64,000 bases of DNA from Cephalotus follicularis. Its lineage: Eukaryota; Streptophyta; Magnoliopsida; Oxalidales; Cephalotaceae. Of this stretch, positions 1 through 9,085 are shown piece by piece. Positions within the stretch are counted from its first letter, which is position 1, and every line of letters begins with the position of its first letter. The notes beneath the pieces are model-generated. The model saw nothing but the letters and a program-made list of their open reading frames with translations. It ran no database searches and was not told where the DNA came from. The translations under genes and the position numbers were made by a program. Location of the stretch: the NCBI GenBank assembly GCA_001972305.1, contig BDDD01005089.1:1-64000 (forward strand), read 5' to 3'.

Positions 1-104
1 CTTAAATGCGTAATGCCTTTTTATTACTCCGGCTCTATCGATTTTATCGCAACTGTACACGCACCAATTTCATAATAATTATTTATGAAATTCGGGGCGT
101 CACA
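1..104 (-). repeat. Edge of an LTR (3' LTR of a minus-strand element)
   Basis: On the minus strand a polypurine tract is followed directly by TGTGACGCCCCG, a typical LTR start of Tekay-like gypsy elements. The LTR continues past the left edge of the window, so its length and the target duplication cannot be seen. It should be the 3' LTR of the element that carries the ORF at 395-1498. Confidence 0.6.
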
Positions 105-118
105 CTCCCCCTTAATTA
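105..118 (-). other. Polypurine tract
   Basis: On the minus strand this reads TAATTAAGGGGGAG and abuts the LTR start TGTGACG. In LTR elements the polypurine tract primes plus-strand DNA synthesis. The 276 bases between it and the ORF at 395 are AT-rich and hold nothing else I recognise. Confidence 0.65.
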
Positions 119-394
119 TAGCATATGTTTGAGCATTTAGCAATGTGCTTGAGAATACACAAATTTAAATTATGGAGAGGAACCAAGAATAATAGCATAA
201 TCAATATATATTCAATTCCAACAAAAAAAAAACTTCATTTCATAAATAATAATGAAAATTCATTACATAAACGTCAAAGTCATCCTTATAATCAAAACAC
301 AAATTCTTCAAACACAAACTACAACATTCATAACAAGTTCATCTTTATCACATATTACAAGAAAATAAAAACATGATATGCATGAGATGTTTGC

Positions 395-1498
395 TCAAGA
401 TGATCCGGGAGGTGGTTGTTGAGGGTAAGCATTTTGGAGCATTTGGATCACTTGGGCCATTTGTGCGTCTTGCGAATCTAGACGATCATAAATTTGATCG
501 ACCCTTCCTTGAATGTATTCCATCTTCGCTTGTAACGACTCCATGGTTGGCCGACTACTACCACTTCCGCTTCCTCCAACACTTGGCCTCACTTCGAATC
601 TATCTCCGTCATCATCTTCTTCCTCTTCTTCCCCGACATCTCTCTCAACATCTACAACCGGTTCCCTCACCGGTGTTCTTCCTGCAGCTTGTATCTTCAC
701 CCATTGGCCATCTTCAAACTTGATATTACAATTCCTTAAACCGGCTTTATTGATCAATTGTTTGGATTTCGGTTTGACATTGTGTTCATCATTAAGGTCA
801 ATGTCTAGGGTGGCTAAAATCCTACTTAGAAGCATAGGATATGGGAGATGATTGGGTCTTGACAAGATATGGTTAACAATAAGGTATGGGAGATTGACAA
901 GAGTCCCATTCTTTATGCAGGCTACTAATTTTAGGTCTCGCTCGGATGGGAGTGTATGCGAGCCTTCTCTTGGCAACAAAGTGTTGGTAACAAGCAATAA
1001 GATAATACGGGTAGCTATGGGCAAATGGCTACTAGTGACGGTCATAATGGGATTGACATTCGACCGTTCTAGGCAAATTTCCAATGCATCGGATTTTTTG
1101 ATATCATTGAAGTGTGTGATACCGGTGCATGAAATTCCTAGGGTTTCACCTATGAATTCAGGGGTTATTTCAATAGCAACTCCTAGAATAAAAGATTTGG
1201 CAACACAATTGGAGGATTTCTCAAGGTTAGCATAAAAAAGTTTCACTAACCTAGGGTAAATGGGGTGAGATGAACACAAATAAACAAACAATCCTAATTG
1301 TTCAAGCCATGGTCTAATAGAAGCAATATTGGAAGTTAAAATATCCCTATCAAACCAATTCTCATGATGTAATTTGACTGAATTTAAAGCATGATTATAC
1401 CTCTCCTCATTTTCCTTGGAGAGAAATAGGTCACCATCATAGTCCATCCTTGAGCTTCCTTGCTTGGATCCCGTATTTTTTCTCTTCCTTGATGCCAT
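395..1498 (-). CDS. Accessory ORF of an LTR element (putative plant transposon protein domain)
   Basis: This is an open frame of 367 codons. The N-terminus is basic (RKRK near residue 4), which resembles a nuclear localisation signal. Residues 50-200 contain a helical domain (WLEQLGLFVYL, KLFYANLEKSS, ETLGISCTGITHF) that matches the ORF at 36008-37325 in pattern. Such ORFs are annotated in plant genomes as a putative plant transposon protein domain of unknown function. The C-terminal third has an acidic run (EEEEEDDDGD), then a short heptad-like helix (MEYIQGRVDQIYDRLDSQ) that could oligomerise. It lies between a copia gag fragment and a polypurine tract, where SIRE elements carry an extra ORF after pol. 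A TATA-like box and a palindrome array lie just upstream, so it may have its own promoter. It is not a recognisable envelope: I see no signal peptide or membrane segment. Host-gene status is unlikely but not excluded. Confidence 0.6.
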   Translation of the reverse strand: MASRKRKNTGSKQGSSRMDYDGDLFLSKENEERYNHALNSVKLHHENWFDRDILTSNIASIRPWLEQLGLFVYLCSSHPIYPRLVKLFYANLEKSSNCVAKSFILGVAIEITPEFIGETLGISCTGITHFNDIKKSDALEICLERSNVNPIMTVTSSHLPIATRIILLLVTNTLLPREGSHTLPSERDLKLVACIKNGTLVNLPYLIVNHILSRPNHLPYPMLLSRILATLDIDLNDEHNVKPKSKQLINKAGLRNCNIKFEDGQWVKIQAAGRTPVREPVVDVERDVGEEEEEDDDGDRFEVRPSVGGSGSGSSRPTMESLQAKMEYIQGRVDQIYDRLDSQDAQMAQVIQMLQNAYPQQPPPGSS

Positions 1499-1586
1499 AG
1501 ATGATAGAGGGACGAGATTTGGCGATTTTTTAGGGTTTGGGCAGTGTTTTTGGGAAAAAAAATTGTGAGAGAGAAGGAGAAATCGC

Positions 1587-1594
1587 GTTTTATA
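1587..1594 (-). promoter_or_regulatory. TATA-like box for the accessory ORF
   Basis: The minus strand reads TATAAAAC, 90 bases upstream of the ATG at 1498. The leader between them is CT-rich, as in plant 5' leaders. The RTCGAY array starts about 25 bases further upstream. The arrangement looks like an internal promoter; activity is inferred. Confidence 0.45.
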
Positions 1595-1617
1595 AAAACT
1601 GTTCTGTGTAAAAATAG

Positions 1618-1683
1618 TCGACTGGTGTCATTGGACAGTCGACTGGATCACAGACAGTCGACTGGACCAGGACACCAGTCGAC
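1618..1683. repeat. Palindrome array, four GTCGAC cores about 20 bp apart
   Basis: GTCGAC occurs at 1618, 1638, 1657 and 1678, so the spacing is 20, 19 and 21. Most cores sit in a longer partial or full palindrome, CCAGTCGACTGG. The array lies upstream of the TATA-like box and the ORF at 395-1498 on the minus strand. Confidence 0.8.
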
Positions 1684-2049
1684 TGGAATCTGCAGAAATT
1701 GAAATAGGCAGATTCGAGTCTTTTCTTTGATCCGAAGAAATCATAGTCAGCTATTATTAATTAATAGTGACTTAGATATTTGAGCATTTTGATATGATTG
1801 AGTTGAAAGCTCAATGTTTGATGCAAGACATGATAAAAAAAAATTTATGCATCCAATCATACAATTGCATTCAAAATACATAGCACATACACACATACCA
1901 ATAACATGTTATGTACAAAACACAAAAAAAACTTACTACACATGTGCTCACTGGTCATATATTTAACTTGATGTTCCATAGTTCCATTTCCATTGAGCAC
2001 ACCTACAAAATAAGAGAATTCAAACTTTTGGTACCCAAATAAATTTGGG
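1684..2049. other. AT-rich spacer inside LTR-element DNA
   Basis: No coding frame of note is seen. It separates the copia gag fragment from the promoter-like region of the accessory ORF. Its right end, next to 2050, resembles the region between gag and protease of SIRE-like copia elements, but too weakly for a firm call. Confidence 0.4.
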
Positions 2050-3110
2050 TCATTGAACGTTAGTCACGAAAGTTCCTTTCGGAACCCAAATTATCCTAGT
2101 TTTACCAATGTTCTTTCTATAAAAGCATGAAGTAGATACATGTCTTAATCTACCACAATAATTGCAAGACATTTTTGGCTCACTTTTCCTAACAAAGAAA
2201 TTTTTAAAATGCTTGACATTTTTCGTTTTATCATAGCCGAGACCGGCTTTGTCAAACACACACCTTTGGAGTCCTAACAAATTATCCAACTTGTCACTAC
2301 TATTAGAAAAATTTGAAAATGTTTTCTTCAAAGTATCAATTTCAATTTTTAGCTTTTCATTTTCTTCCAAAGAATCAATTGATAATTTTGAAGAAACATT
2401 TAGAATTTCAATCTCATTCATGTAAAAGTTATTTTTACCTTTTAGAGATTCAATTTCATTCAAATACTTGCTATTCTCATTCTTTAAATCATCAATTTCT
2501 TTAGACATGGATATAGCATTTTTCTTTAAAGTCTTATTTTTCAAACAAACATTCTCATATTCAACATATAAATTCTCATAAGCATTTTGTAATTCGTTAA
2601 ATGTAAAATTTACCTCATTTTCTTCTTCATCCTCAATTGCCATGTAGGCAATGTGTGCAACCTCTTCATCATTTTCCTCTTCGGAGCTTGATGAATCGCT
2701 ATCCGACCATGTGGCTACCATTGCTTTCTTCTTCTTGAAGTATTCATTCTTCTTCTTGAATTGCTCTTTCTTTTTGAGATTTGGACACTCGTTTTTAAAG
2801 TGGCCGGGCTTTTTGCATTCGTAGCATGTTGGTTCTTCCCTTTGGCTTGACTCTTCATCTTGAGGGAAATTCTTTTTGAAGGTCTTTCTCCCTTTTTGAT
2901 TTTTGAGAAACCTTTTGAATTGGGAAGTGATAAGTGCCACTTCTCCATCTTCATCACTTTCACTATCTTCCTTTAAGGCTTTGAAAGCGATTGCCTTTTT
3001 CTTCTTGACTTCCACATTCTCATGAATCTTCATTGTAGTCTCATGTGTCATCAAGGAACCAAGTAGTTGTTCAAGTGGGAGAATGGAGAGATCTTTGGCC
3101 TTCTCAATAC
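2050..3110 (-). mobile_element. Copia (SIRE-like) gag fragment
   Basis: The minus-strand protein has a zinc knuckle ([14 protein letters not shown]), a second Cys-rich motif ([14 protein letters not shown]) and a long coiled-coil stretch rich in Glu, Asn and Lys. It ends in the [11 protein letters not shown] motif typical of SIRE/Maximus gag. The piece begins near 3110, where it is fused in frame to gypsy reverse transcriptase sequence. Neither pol nor an LTR of this copia is adjacent on either side. It is a fossil fragment. Confidence 0.8.
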
Positions 3111-3507
3111 GAGCACCTTGGAGTTGATCAAACAAGTCATCAATCCTCGGTAGCGGGTATTTATTCCGAATAGTAATCCGATTCAACTCTCTGTAGTCTA
3201 TGCATAACCTCATAGACCCGTCTTTCTTCTTCATAAAAAGAACCGGAGCACCCCACGGCGAAACACTAGGCCGAATAAAACCCTGATCCAACAGCTCCTG
3301 TAACTGTTCCTTCAATTCTTGCAGTTCCAACGGTGCCATTCTGTAAGGTGCCTTAGATAAAGGTGCCGCTCCAGGAATGAGTTCGATGGTAAACTCCACT
3401 TCCCGTTGCGGTGGCAAACCCGGTAACTCTTCCGGAAACACATCAAAAAATTCTCTGACCACAAGATAGTCTTCAAGGCGTGGCTCAACCTTTGAGACAT
3501 CCTTCAC
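2050..3507 (-). CDS. Chimeric ORF: gypsy RT N-part joined to copia gag
   Basis: One open frame of 485 codons crosses two unrelated superfamilies. Residues 1-132 are the start of a Tekay-like gypsy reverse transcriptase ([55 protein letters not shown]). After about residue 132 the sequence is SIRE-like copia gag with its zinc knuckle. The join is at about 3110. This is most easily read as a recombination or insertion scar between two elements, not a working protein. The open frame as found is a direct observation; expression is unknown. Confidence 0.75.
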   Translation of the reverse strand: MKDVSKVEPRLEDYLVVREFFDVFPEELPGLPPQREVEFTIELIPGAAPLSKAPYRMAPLELQELKEQLQELLDQGFIRPSVSPWGAPVLFMKKKDGSMRLCIDYRELNRITIRNKYPLPRIDDLFDQLQGARIEKAKDLSILPLEQLLGSLMTHETTMKIHENVEVKKKKAIAFKALKEDSESDEDGEVALITSQFKRFLKNQKGRKTFKKNFPQDEESSQREEPTCYECKKPGHFKNECPNLKKKEQFKKKNEYFKKKKAMVATWSDSDSSSSEEENDEEVAHIAYMAIEDEEENEVNFTFNELQNAYENLYVEYENVCLKNKTLKKNAISMSKEIDDLKNENSKYLNEIESLKGKNNFYMNEIEILNVSSKLSIDSLEENEKLKIEIDTLKKTFSNFSNSSDKLDNLLGLQRCVFDKAGLGYDKTKNVKHFKNFFVRKSEPKMSCNYCGRLRHVSTSCFYRKNIGKTRIIWVPKGTFVTNVQ

Positions 3508-3522
3508 AACAGCTAAGAAACC

Positions 3523-3915
3523 TTAAACTCCCTTAGCCACCAACTTCCTAGCCTTCAGAGCAGAGATAACTTTCACTTCTTTTCTCGGTCGTGAACCCTG
3601 ATAAATAAAATCAGGTCTATTCACATCCCCAAACAGAACCCTCTGAGCATAGCAGTCGATCATAGCCCGATGACGATCCAACCAGTTCATTCCCAGAATC
3701 ATATCGAAGTCATACATATCGATAGGCAGCAGATCCGCATCACGAACCCGATCATCGAAAACAAGAGGACAAGCATAAAAACACTCAAATATCACAACAG
3801 ATGCACCCGAAGGGGTCGAATGAACCAAAGCTAGATCAAGCAACTGTGAAGACATCCCAAGATGCCGAACAAAAGACCTCGCTACAACCGAGTGGGTCGA
3901 TCCAGTATCATACAA
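3523..3915 (-). CDS. Retroviral-type aspartic protease region of the gypsy element
   Basis: The active-site motif DTGSTHSVV lies near the start, and the second conserved segment, FDMILGMNWLDRH, near residue 70. In the intact family this domain is cut from a Gag-Pol polyprotein and lies between gag and reverse transcriptase, as it does here. Confidence 0.8.
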   Translation of the reverse strand: MYDTGSTHSVVARSFVRHLGMSSQLLDLALVHSTPSGASVVIFECFYACPLVFDDRVRDADLLPIDMYDFDMILGMNWLDRHRAMIDCYAQRVLFGDVNRPDFIYQGSRPRKEVKVISALKARKLVAKGV

Positions 3916-4020
3916 AACATAAGCCCTACGGTTACCAACAGAAATAAAGCCCGAAACAGTACCTGGTGCATTAGCAGCCTACTGTGTCGTGATAGCAAAG
4001 ACACGACCTCCCACATTGCG

Positions 4021-5118
4021 CTATCCGTGATCTGCATTGTTCCCCTTCCTTTCCTTCGCACGAGGATCAGGACAATCCTTCACGAAATGTCCCTTCTGAC
4101 CACATACAAAACAGGCCCCGATAGCCTTGTAGCACACTCCCACCGGATGCTGTCTACCACATACATCACACTTGGCAATCTGGACATCCGCAGCTCCCTG
4201 TGTCTGCCTTTGATCATTACCGGGCTGTTGTTGTCCCCGGTTATCATTCCTCTTCCCTCGCTTACCATTTCTATTCTTATAATTATGTCCAGAACCTTGC
4301 CCCTGAGAATCTCCTCTGTTTCTCTTCCTATCATACTCTTGACGAGCTGCCTGGAAATCTAACCTTTCCAGTTCAATGTTCTTCGCTGCATTCGCTACCT
4401 CAGAAACATCAGCAAACCTGGTATTGATCAGTTTACCCCGGAGCTGATAATGCAACTTCCACTTGAACTTTTCTGCCTGCTCCAATGCTGTCCACGCCAC
4501 GGACCAAGCAAAACAGGCAAGTCTAGTAAAACGGGTCAAAAACTCCGTGACCGACTCTCCATCCTTCTGTCTGGTATTGATGAACTCCCTGGCATAAGCC
4601 TCCTTATCAGCAGCGGGAAAGTACTGCTGATAAAAGACTTCACAAAACTCAGACCAGGTCAAAGTCTCCAAATAGCTACCACCCTTAGCCAAATCCACAG
4701 CTTTCCACCATTTCTGAGCATCACCCTCAAGCTTGTAAACAGCTAGCTTAATCTTCTGCTCGTCACCACAACCAAGCACATCGAAGATTTTGTCCATATG
4801 AGCAATCCAGTGCTCAGCCTCCACCAAAGTCATAGCTGAGCTGAAAGACTGCAGTCTCTGCTTCTGGAACCGCTCAAGCCAGATATAAGTAGGCGTGTCA
4901 GTCCTGCCCCTAGCTTCTCTTCCCAACTGAATATCAGCTGGAGCATCCTCCTCAATGACTGGCTCCCTACGACCTTGATTCTGATTCTGTTGCCCCAACA
5001 CGCGTCGTACCTCCTGAGCGACCACCTGACGTACCAACTCCTCCATAGTAGGCTCATTTCGGACTCCCTGAGCCTCCACGGTTGCAGTCCTTCGAGCAGC
5101 GTTCCTTGTACGTGCCAT
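4021..5118 (-). CDS. Gag of the Tekay-like gypsy element
   Basis: The open frame has 365 codons. The N-terminal 60 residues are polar and Arg/Gln-rich. Residues 85-230 form the retrotransposon gag domain (AEHWIAHMDKIFDVLGCGDE, KWWKAVDL, FCEVFYQQYFP, KDGESVTEFLTRFTRLA). A zinc knuckle (CFVCGQKGHFVKDC) stands near the C-terminus, preceded by a CDVCGRQHPVGVC motif. In this family gag forms the particle and binds the RNA genome. The protease follows on the same strand. Confidence 0.85.
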   Translation of the reverse strand: MARTRNAARRTATVEAQGVRNEPTMEELVRQVVAQEVRRVLGQQNQNQGRREPVIEEDAPADIQLGREARGRTDTPTYIWLERFQKQRLQSFSSAMTLVEAEHWIAHMDKIFDVLGCGDEQKIKLAVYKLEGDAQKWWKAVDLAKGGSYLETLTWSEFCEVFYQQYFPAADKEAYAREFINTRQKDGESVTEFLTRFTRLACFAWSVAWTALEQAEKFKWKLHYQLRGKLINTRFADVSEVANAAKNIELERLDFQAARQEYDRKRNRGDSQGQGSGHNYKNRNGKRGKRNDNRGQQQPGNDQRQTQGAADVQIAKCDVCGRQHPVGVCYKAIGACFVCGQKGHFVKDCPDPRAKERKGNNADHG

Positions 5119-5270
5119 CTACGAAAAGGCACTAAAAACATAAAACATCACAAGGAACAAAAACCGAAATAGAAACATATCATAAAATCATAACGGAAAA
5201 GCCTAACCCAGTGTCTACCCAATCTCACAGGTCAAACCTAGTTAGGTCTTCTAAGGAAACAAAACCTAAT

Positions 5271-5282
5271 TCTCTGATACCA
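5271..5282 (-). other. Primer binding site (initiator tRNA-Met)
   Basis: The minus strand reads TGGTATCAGAGA, complementary to the 3' end of plant initiator tRNA-Met. It lies five bases inside the LTR boundary at 5288, as expected for the 5' LTR of a minus-strand element. Confidence 0.8.
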
Positions 5283-5624
5283 AAATCTGTAACACCCTCA
5301 GACGGCGGGAGTCGTCACAAAATAAATTGGATTATAATAAAATAAATAAAACTCAAACCCAACATAGCATTACATACCAAAATTCAGACTGGTATCAGTT
5401 AGCCCAAATCACATAAGCCCAAAACAAAAAGGGCAACCGGCTTTTAAAATTAACAAAATTTATTAAGCCCGAAAACACACATAAAATCCGTAAAACACAT
5501 ACAAACAAGCAGGGTATTACACCTGGGGTCCCGGGCAGGGGATGCCAACATCACACAACACAACACGACAAACACAAGTCAGGCCTGCACCTACATCCTA
5601 AGACATGCCTTCCCCGGACGAGCC

Positions 5625-5790
5625 GTCCTCGGGCATGTCCTCATTGGACAACTAACCACGGACATGTCCTCCCCGGGCATGTCCTCCCCGAACATGACCT
5701 CCCTGGGCATGCCATCCCCGGGCATGGCCTCCCCAAGCATGACATCCCCGGGCATGTCATCCTTGGGCATGTCCTCCCTGGACAACACGT
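5625..5790. repeat. 15-bp minisatellite inside the LTR
   Basis: A GC-rich unit close to CGGGCATGTCCTCCC is repeated about ten times with scattered changes. The 15-bp period makes all frames look like five-residue repeats, but this is not evidence of coding. Confidence 0.8.
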
Positions 5791-6682
5791 TCTCCTAGGA
5801 CGTCTCCTCGGACAACATGTTCTCCTCGGACAGAGCCCGATGACAAATGCCAAACCACAACATAAACCAACCCAGCCTTAACAACCCAGAGGTCAGGACA
5901 CGAGCCCCCACAGGTTGACCCCCGCCCCAGGGAGATCCCCCAACCTGCTCGACCTAGGGTAACCTTCTCGATAAACAAGTAAAAGATCGTAACATAACGT
6001 TTTAAGTAAAAACACAAAATCACTTCATTAAACACAATAAATCATCAAGAGAACACATCATATTATCATTTCAAAAGAATATATATATGTTCACAAAATA
6101 TCATCCCCTGCTCGAAAGCCGAGGACCCATGCAAAAGAATATCGTTTCCCCCCCAGGCCAGGGACCATACAAAAAAAGAATAAAACCCATATGCCCCTAT
6201 GAATGCATGCAAGACGAGCCCGTGAAGCTGGCAGCTCTACACATCCCCCGCAGACTACCTTGTCAACCCATAAGACTGCCCTGGCAGCCACAGCAGCTTC
6301 CTCTGCAAAACAACTGGGAGGGGATTAGTCCAAATGACTAGTGAGCAAGAACAAGCATTCTCCAGAGCATCCACAACCACTGGACGCACAAGGAAAAGAT
6401 ATATAATCAAGCCCCACTGGGCAAAACAGAACAAGTCAGGGAATAAACAAAAGGAACACAAACTCAGCAATATCACAAGGCTCCACTCCTCAGAGTCTGC
6501 CAATGAAAAAGAGAGTCAACATCAATAAGCGGAGGATTCCAACAAAAGATAACATCGCAAGTAAAATAATTGTGCCCAAGATAAACAAGAGAAGAGGAAC
6601 AACATCACAATATCCCATGGTCAGCCGCCATACTAGGCAAAACACACATGTCAATCGCCATACCAGGCAAAACACACACATC

Positions 6683-6940
6683 TATCCAGGCCTCGCCTAC
6701 TAGAATCTATCCGGACCTCGTCCGTTAGTATCTATTTGAGCCACAGCTCACTATCCACCACAGTATCCGTGGTATGCCGCCATACCAGGCCAAACACATA
6801 CACACACACCACCTATCCAGGCCTCGCCTGCTAGAATCTATCCAGACCTCGGCCGCTAGTATCTATCCGGGCCTTGCTCGCTAATATCTATACGGGCCTT
6901 GCCCGCTAATATCTATCCAGGCCTTGCCCGCTAACCCCGG
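6683..6940. repeat. About 25-bp degenerate tandem repeat inside the LTR
   Basis: The unit resembles ATCTATCCGGGCC followed by TTGCCCGCTAAT. It occurs in a regular run at 6836-6938 and in a more diverged form upstream, interrupted near 6740-6830. A related short repeat (CGCCATACCAGGCAAAACAC) is doubled at 6625-6680. Confidence 0.7.
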
Positions 6941-8205
6941 CCAAATGGAAAGGAACGGAGAACACCCCTGCACTCAAACTCAGCATACCATCATAGACAA
7001 TAGTACACCGCAGATCCAGGTATGGAACCCGGGGGTAGTTCCCATATAGCATCCCATCATAGACAATGAGAAAACTAAGGAGAGTTGATCCTCATACGTA
7101 CCCTTTACCACCGACCGAACCCATGCATCCCGTCCGTACATCCCAGTGCATCCCACATATCAAAGGAACCACGAACAAAAGGAGAGATCGACTGACAAAA
7201 ATAACAACCGTCAGAGGAACAACATACATTCAAACCAAGAACCATCTAAGCTCTCAAGCTCTGCCAAGAACAGGATAACAACATAAACAAGGGTAACGGG
7301 GATCCAAATCCCACAGAAAACGTTTAACCAGAGGATAACAACAGGCACACGAGATATCAAGTAAAAAAAAGAAGAGAATGTCCCACTCACAAATCGCCTC
7401 AAGCTACCGTCGACCAACCCCAAGATGCTCTGTCACAGCAACAGGTTCCTCTTCTGCAAACTAACACATATTAGATCGAGAAGAAGACATAACACATGCA
7501 TGAACAGAAAACACAACCAGCCAAACCAGGCCATCATCCTCCTCCTCGACCCCTGCGCAACGTGCCACCACACAACACAAACCAGGGAAGAGGAGAGCTC
7601 ACCTTCATAGCTCAAAAGCAAAAGAGGGCAACCCAAATACTCATGGAAGAAGGGGAAAGAAGAAGAAGAAGAAACCATCTCTCTCTCACTTCTCTCTCTC
7701 AAAGCCGAACTCCACTTACCAAGAAGGCACTGCCAGCCCACTTACCAACTCCCACAATTCTTATCCCAACGCAACCTTGGGAACAACAAGCTTCCTCAAG
7801 AAGCTAACCATTAAATCAATATGATAATCCAAACTAACCATGTCCACATGTTTAATTAACTTACCAAAATTCTCACTTAAGTCCTTTCCATGTGCCAAAC
7901 AAGGCCTTAATTTAAAATCCTCTAAAAACAGGTACGGGATATTGCAGCCGGTCTGTGGCAGAGCTATCATTATAAGCAGTATTGTATAAACTGGGGTTTA
8001 TCTACAAAAGTTATCGTTTATTGAATTTTATGCATGCATTATTATATTGTTTAAATGTTTTAATTTTTCTGTAAATTTTTATAATTATTGAATGATACTG
8101 TTAGTAGCGTGTCAAACCTTGGGGGTTGACCATTGGGGTTTGGGGCGTTACACATTCCATAATTATACCATCACAATCCGGACCATTATGATACATAACG
8201 ATACG

Positions 8206-8600
8206 ATACGTAACCATATCGTATCCGTTCCATAACCATTTCGTATCCGTTCTGTAACCGTTCGATCCCTAACCATATAATCCATCACCGTTCGATCCGT
8301 CACCATTCAGCCCATAATCATACGATCCGTAGCCGTACCATCCGTTCCTGAGCGGAACTCACATGTAGGTTCACCTACTCTTATGGCAGAATTCACCCGT
8401 AGGTTCACCAGCCATTACCATTCACTACCGTACCATCTGGAACCGTACCGTACCATCCTTGATCGTACACCATCCGTAACCATACCGTCCTTGACCGTAC
8501 CTTCCATGACCGTACCATCCGTAACCGTACCTTCCATAGCCATACCTTCCGTGACCGTACCATCAATAACCGTACCTTCCATGACCATTTCCATAACCGT
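8206..8600 (-). repeat. 15-bp minisatellite with a Gly-Tyr-rich minus-strand reading
   Basis: On the minus strand the unit is close to GGAWGGTAYGGTYAY (W = A/T, Y = C/T). It is regular at 8450-8600 and degenerate towards 8206. One minus-strand frame would read as G-[WR]-Y-G-[YH] repeats. No start, stop or neighbouring domain supports a gene. Confidence 0.7.
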
Positions 8601-8929
8601 TTTCCAAAATAGTTTGGTTGGTCCCTATCAAAGTTTGAAAACAATGGGAGGAAGTCCAACTAGAATATCCGCATCCAGATATCCCAATGGAACTATCCTA
8701 ACCACTTTTGAAAACCATTTGTATAAAATCTCCTTTTTATGAAACTTTCTTTAAGGATTCATTTTGAAAATTGATATGTAGTTTAAAAGTGTTACAAAAG
8801 GATTTCCATAGGCTACAAGGCCTTAGGGAGGCTTCCTATGGAATCCATTTGAAGATAAAATCATTTTGGATTAAAATCATATAAAACAGTGTGTTTGGCT
8901 AAATCAAGGCGATAAGGGTCAACTCTATG

Positions 8930-9085
8930 TGCAAGGCGTTGACGGTTAAGGCGTTATGCCTTAAGCGTCGATACATACACTAAACGTCCGTCATGTGTAA
9001 CACATAAGGCGCCAATCAATTACACATAAGCGTAGACTAATCAACACAAAGCGTCGACACCTTTATCCAAGGCGTCGACGGTTTG
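8930..9085. repeat. Loose cluster of GTCGAC-related motifs
   Basis: GTCGAC occurs at 9053 and 9074 (21 bp apart). Variants GCGTTGACGG, GCGTCGATAC and GCGTAGACTA lie between 8935 and 9035. The flanking bases (AAGGCGTCGACGG) resemble those of the cluster at 60246-60322. Confidence 0.6.

Larger units (their letters stand above)
3110..8152 (-). mobile_element. Ty3/gypsy element, Tekay-like chromovirus (partial)
   Basis: On the minus strand the order is LTR (5288-8152), primer binding site, gag (4021-5118), aspartic protease (3523-3915) and the beginning of reverse transcriptase (3110-3507). Motifs are DTGSTHSVV in protease, then [13 protein letters not shown] and WGAPVLF in RT. The remaining RT, RNase H, integrase and the second LTR are not present next to it, because copia-derived DNA begins near 3110. 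The element is broken; apart from the missing half, the gag frame is long and open. A single LTR is visible, so the age cannot be estimated. Confidence 0.85.
5288..8152 (-). repeat. 5' LTR of the Tekay-like gypsy element, about 2.87 kb
   Basis: On the plus strand the boundaries are TGTAACACCCTC at 5288 and GGGGCGTTACA ending at 8152, an inverted TGTAAC/GTTACA pair. The terminus next to the primer site matches the LTR-like end at 51968. A purine-rich stretch near 7640-7700 probably marks the transcript start region. The LTR contains two minisatellites (5625-5790 and 6683-6940) and no real gene; its small frames are chance. Confidence 0.75.

Noticed and set aside
5591-5853. Minus-strand frames with repeated GEDMP-like residues
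   Set aside because: They are read-through of a 15-bp minisatellite inside an LTR.
8153-8160. Target duplication of the gypsy LTR ending at 8152
   Set aside because: The opposite end of the element is not in the window, so no matching pair can be shown.
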